Origin: Gammaproteobacteria bacterium
Lineage (GTDB): Bacteria; Pseudomonadota; Gammaproteobacteria; Steroidobacterales; Steroidobacteraceae
Length of the DNA: 13,176 nt
Direction of reading: 5' to 3'
Assembly: GCA_005877705.1 (NCBI GenBank)
Contig: VBNY01000093.1
Location: 1-13,176, forward strand
The notes beneath the pieces were generated by a model. That model was not told the DNA's origin. It saw only the letters and a list, made by a program, of their open reading frames with translations, and ran no database searches. Positions within the stretch are counted from its first letter, which is position 1. Each line of letters begins with the position of its first letter. This document shows positions 1-7,280 of the stretch, piece after piece. A program made the translations under genes and the position numbers.

Positions 1-102
1 CGTAAGCCCGCGGTACTCCGCGGCCACGACCGACTGGGCATGCGCTGCCACTTCGGCCACCTCAGCCACGAGCGCCTTCTTGTCTTCCAGATTAAGTGCC
101 AT
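1..102 (-). CDS. rplJ: 50S ribosomal protein L10 (N-terminal part, runs off left edge)
   Basis: The first 34 codons of L10, the stalk-base protein that anchors L7/L12 dimers to the large subunit and represses its own operon. The visible protein begins MALNLEDKKALVAEVAEVA, nearly identical to the E. coli L10 start (MALNLQDKQAIVAEVSEVA). The ATG at 102 is preceded by a strong Shine-Dalgarno (GAGGAGA) at good spacing. The rest lies beyond the window edge, so this is a partial gene, not a broken one. It is the last visible gene of the leftward run rplK-rplA-rplJ; rplL and rpoBC would be expected next. Confidence 0.95.
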   Translation of the reverse strand, partial: MALNLEDKKALVAEVAEVAAHAQSVVAAEYRGLT

Positions 103-296
103 TTTCGTCTCTCCTCATCAGGCGACGGCGACCTCCACGCCCCGAGGAGCATCCTCGATGCGAACAGCGGTTCACCATCTGCGCAGGCGGCCATTAAGAG
201 GGCGCGGGTCCAGACCCGTCCCTCGCCTGCGGTCTTCGATGATGGCTCGCGCCCCTTTACGACCTGAGAGCGCGGGCCCGCATCAATTCAATTCGT
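103..296 (-). promoter_or_regulatory. rplA-rplJ intergenic leader, probable L10 autoregulatory RNA
   Basis: This 194-base spacer is long for an otherwise tightly packed operon. On the transcript it folds into a nested hairpin between 230 and 183: an outer GCAGGC/GCCTGC pair (225-230 with 183-188), a middle GAGGG/CCCTC pair (220-224 with 198-202) and a tip CGGGTC/GACCCG (213-218 with 205-210). A 9-base unpaired bulge lies on the 3' side only. In gammaproteobacteria L10-(L12)4 binds a bent, bulged hairpin in this same spacer and represses rplJL translation. Position and asymmetric bulge fit that role, but I did not match it base by base to the known family. I saw no convincing promoter here. 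Confidence 0.5.
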
Positions 297-1001
297 TCAA
301 TGGCGGCTTTCAGCCGCCAGACTCGTCTGATCGATCACGACACCGGGTCCCATCGTCGAAGACACGGTGATGCGCTTCAGATACTGGCCTTTCGATGCGG
401 CAGGCTTCGCCTTCTGCAGGTCCGCGAGCAGCGCCGCGAGGTTCTCCTTCAGCGCGTTCAGCTCGAAGTTCGCCCTGCCGATCCGGCAATGGATGATCCC
501 GGCCTTGTCGACGCGGTAGGTCACCTGCCCCGCCTTGGCGTTCTTGACCGCCGTGGCGACATCCGGGGTCACCGTGCCGACCTTGGGGTTGGGCATGAGT
601 CCGCGCGGACCGAGGATCTGGCCGAGCTGACCGACGATGCGCATGGCATCGGGGCTGGCGATCACGCGATCGAAGTTGATCTCGCCCGCTTTCACCTTCG
701 CCGCGAGATCTTCCAGTCCGACGATGTCGGCGCCCGCGGCCTTGGCCAACTCCTGATTCTTGCCCGAGGTGAACACCGCAACGCGCACTGTCTTGCCGGT
801 GCCGTGCGGCATCACCGTCGAGCCGCGCACCTGCTGGTCCGACTTGCTCGCGTCGATGCCGAGATTCACGGCGGCATCCACCGACTCGGCGAACTTCGCC
901 GTCGCGAACTCCTTCACCAGCTTCAGCGCCTCCTCGACCGGGTATTGCTTGCCGGGAGTCAGCTTCGCCTTCCAGGCCTTTACACGCTTTGCCACGCCCA
1001 T
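297..1001 (-). CDS. rplA: 50S ribosomal protein L1
   Basis: L1 (234 residues), the mobile L1-stalk protein contacting E-site tRNA, and in E. coli the repressor of the rplKA transcript. Conserved stretches match E. coli closely: AVNLGIDASKSDQQVRG, MPHGTGKTVRVAVF, the GPRGLMPNPKVGTVTPDV segment and the C-terminal TVSSTMGPGVVIDQ. The ATG at 1001 is chosen because it is two bases after the rplK stop and has GGAGGGAG upstream inside the rplK end; a longer upstream reading would run through rplK. The overlap-like spacing implies translational coupling to rplK. A 7-bp GGCGGCT/AGCCGCC triloop hairpin (302-318) lies in the last codons before the TGA; it has no U tract, so it is unlikely to terminate transcription. 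Confidence 0.97.
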   Translation of the reverse strand: MGVAKRVKAWKAKLTPGKQYPVEEALKLVKEFATAKFAESVDAAVNLGIDASKSDQQVRGSTVMPHGTGKTVRVAVFTSGKNQELAKAAGADIVGLEDLAAKVKAGEINFDRVIASPDAMRIVGQLGQILGPRGLMPNPKVGTVTPDVATAVKNAKAGQVTYRVDKAGIIHCRIGRANFELNALKENLAALLADLQKAKPAASKGQYLKRITVSSTMGPGVVIDQTSLAAESRH

Positions 1002-1003
1002 GG

Positions 1004-1435
1004 TCAGACTCCCTCCACTTCGACGCCCATGCTGCGCGCGCTGCCGGCGATCGTGCGGACGGCGGCCTCCAGATCGGCAGCCGTGAGGTCGGGCTGCTTC
1101 ATTTTGGCGATCTCCTCGAGCTGCTTGCGCGTGATCTTGCCCACCTTGTTGGTGTTGGGCGCGCCGCTGCCCTTCTCGATGCCGATCGCCTTGCGGATCA
1201 GCACCGCAGCCGGCGGCGTCTTCATCACGAAGGTGAAGCTGCGGTCGCTGTACACGGTGATGACCACCGGGATCGGCAAGCCCTTCTCTATCTTCTGGGT
1301 CTGTGCATTGAACTGCTTGCAGAACTCCATGATGTTCACGCCCTGCTGGCCCAACGCCGGCCCGATGGGCGGCGAGGGGTTCGCGGAGCCCGCCGGCACC
1401 TGCAGCTTGATGTAGCCCTGAACCTTCTTTGCCAT
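1004..1435 (-). CDS. rplK: 50S ribosomal protein L11
   Basis: L11 (143 residues), part of the GTPase-associated centre of the large subunit, where it binds 23S rRNA helices 43/44 and is needed for RelA activation by uncharged tRNA. The N-terminal domain has the proline-rich switch segment SANPSPPIGPALGQQGVNI, and the C-terminal rRNA-binding domain has GSGAPNTNKVGKITRKQL and TIAGSARSMGVEV. Length agrees with E. coli (142). The ATG at 1435 has AGAGG upstream at normal spacing. It is separated from nusG by 89 bases that contain a REP-like palindrome, and it is coupled to rplA downstream. Confidence 0.97.
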   Translation of the reverse strand: MAKKVQGYIKLQVPAGSANPSPPIGPALGQQGVNIMEFCKQFNAQTQKIEKGLPIPVVITVYSDRSFTFVMKTPPAAVLIRKAIGIEKGSGAPNTNKVGKITRKQLEEIAKMKQPDLTAADLEAAVRTIAGSARSMGVEVEGV

Positions 1436-1487
1436 GCCAAACCTCTGTCCGGGTGCAAACGCCGCGCTGGCTCCCCGTGATCCGTGG

Positions 1488-1520
1488 GCTGAAATCGCCT
1501 GCGGCGATTTCAGCGGACAT
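1488..1520. repeat. REP-like palindrome, complete copy (nusG-rplK spacer)
   Basis: A perfect 12-bp inverted repeat (GCTGAAATCGCC at 1488-1499, GGCGATTTCAGC at 1503-1514) with a TGC triloop, followed by the conserved flank GGACAT. The same palindrome plus flank occurs in the tuf-tRNA spacer with one compensating base-pair change in the stem (C:G here, T:A there), which suggests the fold itself matters. The flank ends five bases before the nusG stop, so the element fills most of the nusG-rplK gap. Likely a REP-type mobile palindrome; a role in mRNA 3'-end stability is possible. Confidence 0.75.
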
Positions 1521-1524
1521 CAAT

Positions 1525-2058
1525 TCAAGCCTTCTCCACCTGTGAGAAGTCCAATTCGACGGGCGTCGAGCGCCCCAGAATCTGCACCGCCACCTGCAGG
1601 CGGTTCTTCTCATAGTTCACGCTCTCCACAAGGCCGTTGAAATCGTTGAACGGGCCATCCACCACGCGCACGACCTCGCCCGGCTCGAACAACACCTTCG
1701 GCCGCGGCTTGTCCACCCCTTCCTCCACACGGCGCAGGATCTGCATCGCCTCCTTGTCCGTGATGGGCGCGGGCTTCTCCGGCGTGCCGCCGATGAACCC
1801 GAGCACCTTCGGCACGTCGCGCACCAGATGCCAGGTGTCCTCGTCCATCTCCATCTGCACCAGCACGTAGCCGGGATAGAATTTACGCTCGCTCTTTCTC
1901 TTCTGGCCGTCGCGCATCTCGACGACTTCTTCGGTCGGGACCAGGATCTCGCCGAACTTAGGCTCGAGCCCCGCGCGGCGAATGCGCTCCTTGAGCGACT
2001 CCGCCACCCGGTGCTCGAAATTCGAATATGCATGCACCACATACCACCTGAGCGCCAC
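1525..2058 (-). CDS. nusG: Transcription termination/antitermination factor NusG
   Basis: NusG (177 residues) binds the RNA polymerase clamp through its NGN domain, suppresses pausing, and links polymerase to Rho or ribosomal protein S10 through its KOW domain. The NGN domain (about 1-115) contains RWYVVHAYSNFEHRVAESL, PTEEVVEMRDGQKRKSERK and FYPGYVLVQMEM. The C-terminal KOW domain (about 120-177) has FEPGEVVRVVDGPFNDFNG and ends in the typical ELDFSQVEKA. The start is a GTG at 2058: it has a strong GGAGG eight bases upstream and leaves the usual short lead before RWYVV. It lies four bases after the secE stop, and its Shine-Dalgarno is inside secE, so the two are probably translationally coupled. 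Confidence 0.97.
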   Translation of the reverse strand: MALRWYVVHAYSNFEHRVAESLKERIRRAGLEPKFGEILVPTEEVVEMRDGQKRKSERKFYPGYVLVQMEMDEDTWHLVRDVPKVLGFIGGTPEKPAPITDKEAMQILRRVEEGVDKPRPKVLFEPGEVVRVVDGPFNDFNGLVESVNYEKNRLQVAVQILGRSTPVELDFSQVEKA

Positions 2059-2062
2059 TTGC

Positions 2063-2443
2063 CTAGCCTCCCTGTCCGGTGAAGGCCCGCGTGGCCCACG
2101 CCAGCGCCAGATCGAGCAGCCAGAAGAAGACCCCGGCGACCAGCACGAACACGAAAACGACCAGCGTTGTCTTGCCGGTCTCCTCGCGGCTCGGCCAGAC
2201 GATCTTGCGCAGCTCGACGCGCGCATCCATGACGAACTGCCAGAACTCGGTGCCGTAGTGCGACCAGGCGATCACAAGCGCGGCGAGCACGAGACTGCCG
2301 AGCACTGGGAGCCAGCGCAGCCACGCCGCCTGGGCGCCGAGCAGGTAGTAGCCCGCAACGCCTGCGAGCACGATCAGCACCGCCGCGGCGAGCTTCACCT
2401 TGTCCGACGCACCGGCGTCCTGGGCTTTGATTTCGTCTGTCAT
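2063..2443 (-). CDS. secE: Preprotein translocase subunit SecE
   Basis: SecE (126 residues; E. coli 127) clamps the two halves of SecY in the inner-membrane translocon. It has the three-helix gammaproteobacterial form: hydrophobic segments at about 17-36 and 41-60, the conserved amphipathic ELRKIVWPSREET at about 77-89, and the essential C-terminal helix at about 92-113. The ATG at 2443 is chosen over an upstream in-frame ATG because the upstream one lies inside the tRNA-Trp gene and MTDEIKAQ is a plausible native N-terminus. Only nine bases separate the tRNA 3' CCA from this ATG, and the Shine-Dalgarno is poor. Confidence 0.95.
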   Translation of the reverse strand: MTDEIKAQDAGASDKVKLAAAVLIVLAGVAGYYLLGAQAAWLRWLPVLGSLVLAALVIAWSHYGTEFWQFVMDARVELRKIVWPSREETGKTTLVVFVFVLVAGVFFWLLDLALAWATRAFTGQGG

Positions 2444-2452
2444 ATCAACCGA

Positions 2453-2528
2453 TGGCAGGCCAGGAGGGAATCGAACCCCCAACCTGCGGTTTTGGAGACC
2501 GCCGCTCTGCCAATTGAGCTACTGGCCT
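2453..2528 (-). tRNA. tRNA-Trp (anticodon CCA)
   Basis: A 76-base tRNA with encoded CCA. The acceptor stem AGGCCAG pairs perfectly with CTGGCCT. The D arm carries GCTC/GAGC around AATTGGCA. The anticodon arm is GCGGT-CTCCAAA-ACCGC, giving anticodon CCA. The T arm has the canonical TTCGATT loop. Its position between tuf and secE is the common gammaproteobacterial arrangement (the tufB side). It must be cut out of a transcript shared with secE-nusG and probably with tuf. Confidence 0.97.
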
Positions 2529-2538
2529 ACGTTCATTG

Positions 2539-2589
2539 GCTGAAATTGCCTGCGGCAATTTCAGCGGACATCACTCCGTCGCCCGCGAG
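2539..2589. repeat. REP-like palindrome, complete copy (tuf-tRNA spacer, unit A)
   Basis: A 12-bp perfect inverted repeat (2539-2550 with 2554-2565) with the same TGC triloop as the copy in the nusG-rplK gap. It is followed by the flank GGACATCACTCC and then TCGCCCGCGAG. Bases 2553-2589 match 2635-2671 at 35 of 37 positions. It begins 10 bases before the tRNA-Trp 5' end, close to where the tRNA precursor leader would be. Confidence 0.75.
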
Positions 2590-2612
2590 CAAAAAGCGTG
2601 GTTTTTGCTCGC
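2585..2612. other. 11-bp hairpin between REP units
   Basis: A perfect inverted repeat, GCGAGCAAAAA (2585-2595) and TTTTTGCTCGC (2602-2612), with a 6-base loop. The A/T run is inside the stem next to the loop, not after it, so it does not have the usual intrinsic terminator layout on either strand. It overlaps the end of REP unit A and may be a second palindrome of the same composite element. Confidence 0.5.
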
Positions 2613-2634
2613 TGCGTATCTACGTTGCTACCTA

Positions 2635-2671
2635 CCGCAATTTCAGCGGACATCACTCCATCGCCCGCGAG
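2635..2671. repeat. REP-like element, right half only (unit B)
   Basis: A 37-base copy of the right arm and flank of unit A (two mismatches, at 2636 and 2660). The left palindrome arm is missing, replaced by unrelated sequence (TATCTACGTTGCTACCTA). The GGACAT flank lies 82 bases from that of unit A. Confidence 0.65.
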
Positions 2672-2692
2672 GCAAGCCGTTGAGTCTGCGAG

Positions 2693-2720
2693 ATCGCCTG
2701 CGGCAATTTCAGCGGACATC
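2693..2720. repeat. REP-like element with degenerate left arm (unit C)
   Basis: A 28-base match to unit A (one mismatch) covering the inner left arm, triloop, right arm and GGACATC flank. The outer left arm has decayed. It starts directly after the tuf stop codon (one base between), so it forms the 3' untranslated end of the tuf message. With units A and B it makes an irregular cluster that fills the 193-base tuf-tRNA gap; I saw no good promoter in that gap. Confidence 0.65.
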
Positions 2721-2721
2721 T

Positions 2722-3912
<1,191 letters not shown>

Positions 3913-3928
3913 GGAAGTATTTCCTCAG

Positions 3929-5971
3929 TTACTTCTTGATGATGCCATCCGCGATGTTCGGCGGCACCTCGATGTACTTCGCAAATTCCATCGTGAAGGT
4001 CGCGCGACCCTGGCTCATGGAGCGCACGGTCGTGGCGTAGCCGAACATCTCCGACAGCGGCACATCGGCGCTGATCGCCTTGCCCGCCGGGGTCTCGTCC
4101 ATGCCCGTGATCTGGCCGCGCCGGCGGTTGAGGTCACCGATGATGTCGCCCGAGTACTCCTCGGGTGTCACGACCTCGACCTTCATGATCGGCTCGAGCA
4201 GCACCGGAGAGCCTTTCTGCAGCGCCTCGCGCAATGCCGCGCGCGCGCAGATTTCAAAAGCGAGCGCCGAGGAGTCGACATCGTGATAGGCGCCATCGAT
4301 CAGGGTCACCTTGAGATCCACCACAGGAAAGCCGGCCAGCACGCCGGAACCGAGGACCGATTCCAAACCCTTCCCGACGCCGGGAATGTATTCCTTCGGT
4401 ACGGTTCTCGGCTCCAGCCTGAGCCACACATGGCCGTACTGGCCGCGGCCGCCCGACTGGCGCACGAACTTGCCTTCCTGCTCCACCTTGGAGCGGATGG
4501 TTTCGCGGTAGGCCACCTGCGGCTTGCCCACGTTCGCCTCGACCTTGAACTCCCGCTTCATGCGATCGACGATGATTTCCAGGTGCAGCTCGCCCATCCC
4601 GGCGATGATCGTCTGGCCTGACTCCTGGTCGGTGCTGACGCGGAACGAGGGGTCTTCCTTCGCCAGGCGCTGCAGCGCCAGGCCCATCTTCTCCTGGTCC
4701 GCCTTCGTCTTGGGCTCCACCGCCACTGAGATGACCGGTTCGGGGAACTCCATCTTCTCGAGCGTGATGATCTTCTCGAGGTCGCACAGCGTATCGCCGG
4801 TGATGACGTCCTTCAGGCCGACGGCGGCCGCGATGTCGCCCGCGCGCACCTCCTTGATTTCGGTGCGATCGCTGGCGTGCATCTGCAGCAGACGGCCGAT
4901 GCGTTCCTTCCTGTCTTTGCTGGGCACGTAGACGGTGTCCCCGGAATTGAGGGTGCCCGAGTACACACGGAAGAACGTGAGATTGCCGACGAACGGATCG
5001 TTCAGGATCTTGAAGGCGAGCGCGGCGAACGGCTCCTCGTCACTCGCCTTGCGGGTGGCCGGCTCGCCGCGGTAGTTGATGCCCTTGACGTCCGGCATCT
5101 CGACCGGCGAGGGCATGAACTCGATGACCGCATCGAGCAGCGCCTGCACGCCCTTGTTCTTGAAGGCGGTGCCGCACATGCACAGCACGATCTCGTTCTT
5201 GATCGAGCGCTCGCGCAGGCCGGCGCGGATTTCCTTGGCGGAGAGCTCCTCGCCCTCGAGGTACTTGTTCATCAAGGCATCGTTCGCCTCCGCCGCCGCC
5301 TCTATCATCTTGGCGCGGTACTCATCGGCCTGCGCCTGCAGATTCGCCGGGATGTCGCGGTACTCGAACTTCATTCCCTGGGTCTCCATGTCCCAGTAGA
5401 TGGCCTGCATGCGCACCAGGTCGACGACGCCCTCGAAGCCCTCCTCCGCGCCGATCGGAATCTGGATCGGGACGGGGTTGCCGCGCAGGCGGCTCCTGAT
5501 CTGCTCGAGGCAGCGGAAGAAGTTGGCGCCGGCGCGGTCCATCTTGTTGACGAACGCGATGCGCGGCACGCGGTACTTGTTCATCTGCCGCCAGACCGTT
5601 TCCGACTGCGGCTGCACGCCGGAAACCGCGCAGAACAGCGCCACGGCGCTGTCGAGCACACGCAGGGAACGCTCTACCTCGATGGTGAAGTCGACGTGCC
5701 CCGGCGTGTCGATGATATTGATGCGGTGCTCGGGGTAGCTGCTGTCCATCCCCTTCCAGAAGCAGGTCGTCGCGGCCGCCGTGATGGTGATACCCCGCTC
5801 CTGCTCCTGTTCCATGTAGTCCATGATGGCTGCGCCGTCGTGGACCTCACCGATCTTGTGCGAGACACCGGTGTAGAACAGGATGCGCTCGGTCGTAGTC
5901 GTCTTCCCCGCGTCGATGTGCGCGGAGATGCCGATGTTCCGGTAGCGCTCGATGGGCGTCGCGCGTGCCAC
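3929..5971 (-). CDS. fusA: Elongation factor G
   Basis: EF-G (680 residues) is the GTPase that drives mRNA-tRNA translocation and, with RRF, ribosome recycling. The G domain shows the P-loop AHIDAGKT (17-24), switch I with RGITI (59-63), DTPGH (88-92) and NKMD (142-145). Domain IV contains GRGQYGHVWLRLEP, and domain V has EPIMKVEVVTPEEYSGDIIGDLNRRRGQI and SEMFGYATTVRSMSQGRATFTMEF. The start is a GTG at 5971: MARATPIERYRNIGISAHIDAGKT aligns with the E. coli start, and AAAGGA sits upstream at suitable spacing. It is somewhat shorter than E. coli EF-G (704), with no conserved motif missing. It lies between rpsG (54 bases) and tuf (16 bases) in the str operon. Confidence 0.98.
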   Translation of the reverse strand: MARATPIERYRNIGISAHIDAGKTTTTERILFYTGVSHKIGEVHDGAAIMDYMEQEQERGITITAAATTCFWKGMDSSYPEHRINIIDTPGHVDFTIEVERSLRVLDSAVALFCAVSGVQPQSETVWRQMNKYRVPRIAFVNKMDRAGANFFRCLEQIRSRLRGNPVPIQIPIGAEEGFEGVVDLVRMQAIYWDMETQGMKFEYRDIPANLQAQADEYRAKMIEAAAEANDALMNKYLEGEELSAKEIRAGLRERSIKNEIVLCMCGTAFKNKGVQALLDAVIEFMPSPVEMPDVKGINYRGEPATRKASDEEPFAALAFKILNDPFVGNLTFFRVYSGTLNSGDTVYVPSKDRKERIGRLLQMHASDRTEIKEVRAGDIAAAVGLKDVITGDTLCDLEKIITLEKMEFPEPVISVAVEPKTKADQEKMGLALQRLAKEDPSFRVSTDQESGQTIIAGMGELHLEIIVDRMKREFKVEANVGKPQVAYRETIRSKVEQEGKFVRQSGGRGQYGHVWLRLEPRTVPKEYIPGVGKGLESVLGSGVLAGFPVVDLKVTLIDGAYHDVDSSALAFEICARAALREALQKGSPVLLEPIMKVEVVTPEEYSGDIIGDLNRRRGQITGMDETPAGKAISADVPLSEMFGYATTVRSMSQGRATFTMEFAKYIEVPPNIADGIIKK

Positions 5972-5991
5972 AGTGAATATCCTTTATCTGG

Positions 5992-6007
5992 AGGCCTCTT
6001 GAGGCCT
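5992..6007. other. Short palindrome in rpsG-fusA spacer
   Basis: AGGCCTC and GAGGCCT separated by two bases form a small perfect inverted repeat, 20 bases upstream of the fusA GTG. It lies just upstream of the AAAGGA Shine-Dalgarno and could affect fusA translation. There is no U run, so it is not a terminator. Confidence 0.35.
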
Positions 6008-6025
6008 TGAGTGGGCCCGCCGGCT

Positions 6026-6505
6026 CTACCAGCGGTAGTGCGCGAAGGCCTTGTTGGCCTCCGCCATGCGATGGGTGTCCTCACGTTTCCTGACGGCGGC
6101 GCCGCGGTTCTCCGCGGCATCCATCAGCTCGTGCGCCAGCCGAAACGCCATGGATTTCTCGCTCCGGTCACGAGCCGCCTCGATGACCCAGCGCATGGCC
6201 AATGTCTGGCGGCGAGTAGCCCGCACCTCAACCGGGACCTGGTACGTGGCGCCGCCGACTCGGCGCGATTTCACCTCGACCACCGGTTTGACGTTGTCGA
6301 GAGCGGTGGACAGGACGTCAATCGCCTCCGGCCCCTTCTTGCCGGTCTTGTCCGCGATCCGGTCGAGCGCACCATAGATAATGCGCTCGGCGGCAGACTT
6401 CTTGCCGTTCTTCATGACGACGTTCATGAATTTGGCAAGCATCTCGTTGTTGAATTTCGGGTCCGGGAGAATCGTACGGACCGGAGCTTGGGCTCGACGG
6501 GACAT
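6026..6505 (-). CDS. rpsG: 30S ribosomal protein S7
   Basis: S7 (159 residues) nucleates assembly of the 30S head by binding the 3' major domain of 16S rRNA and lines the E site. It begins MSRRAQAPVRTILPDPKFNNEMLAKFMNVVM and contains the conserved RRVGGATYQVPVEVRATRRQTLAMRW segment and the C-terminal HRMAEANKAFAHYRW. The ATG at 6505 has AAGGGG upstream. The gap to rpsL is only 12 bases; in E. coli this gap is about 100 bases and carries the S7 autoregulatory binding site, so that control cannot exist here in the same form. Confidence 0.97.
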   Translation of the reverse strand: MSRRAQAPVRTILPDPKFNNEMLAKFMNVVMKNGKKSAAERIIYGALDRIADKTGKKGPEAIDVLSTALDNVKPVVEVKSRRVGGATYQVPVEVRATRRQTLAMRWVIEAARDRSEKSMAFRLAHELMDAAENRGAAVRKREDTHRMAEANKAFAHYRW

Positions 6506-6517
6506 GTCTGGTACCCC

Positions 6518-6892
6518 TTAGGTCTTCGGGCGCTTCGCGCCGTACTTGGACCGGCCCTGCTTGCGCTCGCCCACACCCGCGCAGTCCAGCGTGCCGCGAA
6601 CGGTGTGATAGCGCACGCCCGGGAGATCCTTCACGCGACCGCCGCGGATGAGCACTACCGAGTGCTCCTGAAGATTGTGGCCCTCACCGCCGATGTAGCT
6701 CGTTACCTCGTAGCCATTGGTCAGGCGCACACGGCAGACCTTGCGGAGGGCCGAATTCGGCTTCTTTGGGGTCGTCGTGTAGACGCGCGTGCAGACGCCG
6801 CGCTTCTGAGGGGATGCCCCGAGCGCCGGCACCTTCGTCTTTTCTGCCTTCGTCCGGCGCGGTTGCCGGATGAGCTGACCCGTAGTCGCCAT
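6518..6892 (-). CDS. rpsL: 30S ribosomal protein S12
   Basis: S12 (124 residues) sits at the decoding centre and controls translational accuracy. The sequence shows PQKRGVCTRVYTTTPKKPNSALRKVCRVRLTNG and GGRVKDLPGVRYHTVRG. Both lysines whose substitution gives streptomycin resistance (in TTTPKKPNS and GGRVKDLPG) are the wild-type residues, and the Asp of KDLPG that is methylthiolated in E. coli is present. The ATG at 6892 gives the family N-terminus MATTGQLIRQPRR; a longer reading of 14 extra residues from 6934 has no homology support. GGAGA lies upstream at slightly long spacing. It is the first gene of the str operon. Confidence 0.97.
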   Translation of the reverse strand: MATTGQLIRQPRRTKAEKTKVPALGASPQKRGVCTRVYTTTPKKPNSALRKVCRVRLTNGYEVTSYIGGEGHNLQEHSVVLIRGGRVKDLPGVRYHTVRGTLDCAGVGERKQGRSKYGAKRPKT

Positions 6893-6978
6893 GCTTCGCT
6901 TGTCTCCAACTGCCCGGAGTGCCCGCTCGCACATGGACTGCAGAGCGTGACTCTCGTGCGATGAGCGCCTAGAAGACG

Positions 6979-7007
6979 ACCGGGCCGCCTGCAGGAGGCG
7001 GCCCGGT
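6979..7007 (-). terminator. Strong GC hairpin in the str operon leader (possible attenuator)
   Basis: A perfect 12-bp inverted repeat, ACCGGGCCGCCT (6979-6990) and AGGCGGCCCGGT (6996-7007), with a 5-base loop. On the leftward transcript it is followed by the pyrimidine-rich TCGTCTTCT. It lies downstream of the promoter at 7070-7098 and about 87 bases before the rpsL ATG, so it is in the leader RNA. The modest U content suggests partial termination or a 5' stability structure, not full stopping. Alternatively it is a relic of the original rpoC-rpsL terminator. Confidence 0.5.
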
Positions 7008-7069
7008 GCTTGTAAGTCGCTGTTTTCGGTGCCGGCGTGCAGTAAGGGCCGGTCCGATAAAGGCCGGCG

Positions 7070-7098
7070 ATTCTAGGTACGGGGGCGGGGAGTGTCAA
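7070..7098 (-). promoter_or_regulatory. Sigma70 promoter of the str operon
   Basis: Reading leftward, a perfect -35 TTGACA (7098-7093) and a -10 TAGAAT (7075-7070) are separated by exactly 17 bases. Transcription should start near 7063, giving a leader of about 170 bases to rpsL. The bases after the -10 (CGCCGGCC) are a GC-rich discriminator, a known feature of stable-RNA and ribosomal-protein promoters repressed by ppGpp/DksA. The promoter lies between the accessory block and rpsL, so the block does not cut the str operon from its promoter. Confidence 0.85.
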
Positions 7099-7280
7099 CC
7101 GGCTTAGGGTTTGCCCACTGCGCCACGCTACCCCGAAGGCGGAGTCCCGTCCCGTTCCGCCACCTGGACCGTTGGCCGTGCACGGGGACACAATCCCAGG
7201 CGGATCGCGGCGACCACTGCTGCGGCGACTGCTGCATGAGCCGCGGCTCGGACGCATCTGGTAACGGCGGGGGTGAAGAC
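7099..7280. other. Intergenic region upstream of the first methyltransferase
   Basis: These bases, with the rpsL leader to the left, make a 388-base stretch without a gene. Apart from the promoter and hairpin listed separately I see only a weak 6-bp hairpin (GGCGGA at 7138-7143, TCCGCC at 7156-7161). No good rightward promoter is visible for the methyltransferase. An in-frame ATG exists at 7092, but the encoded 63 residues look non-coding and the signal peptide begins at 7281. Confidence 0.5.

Noticed and set aside
300..1415. Long plus-strand open frame of 371 codons opposite rplA and rplK
   Set aside because: Antisense shadow of GC-rich ribosomal protein genes; the product has no recognisable domain, is rich in His, Arg and Leu, and the opposing genes are certain.
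2539..2720. CRISPR array
   Set aside because: Repeats are partial, unevenly spaced (66 and 82 bases) and palindromic with decayed arms; there are no uniform spacers and no cas genes.
4877..6010. Long plus-strand open frame of 377 codons opposite fusA
   Set aside because: Shadow of fusA; composition typical of antisense to high-GC coding sequence and no domain recognised.
7110..7175. Possible degenerate tRNA on the minus strand (GGTGGCGGAA and TGGCGCAGTGGG resemble tRNA D-arm pieces)
   Set aside because: No acceptor-stem complement, no TTCRA T-loop and no clean anticodon arm; the resemblance is limited to short GC-rich words.
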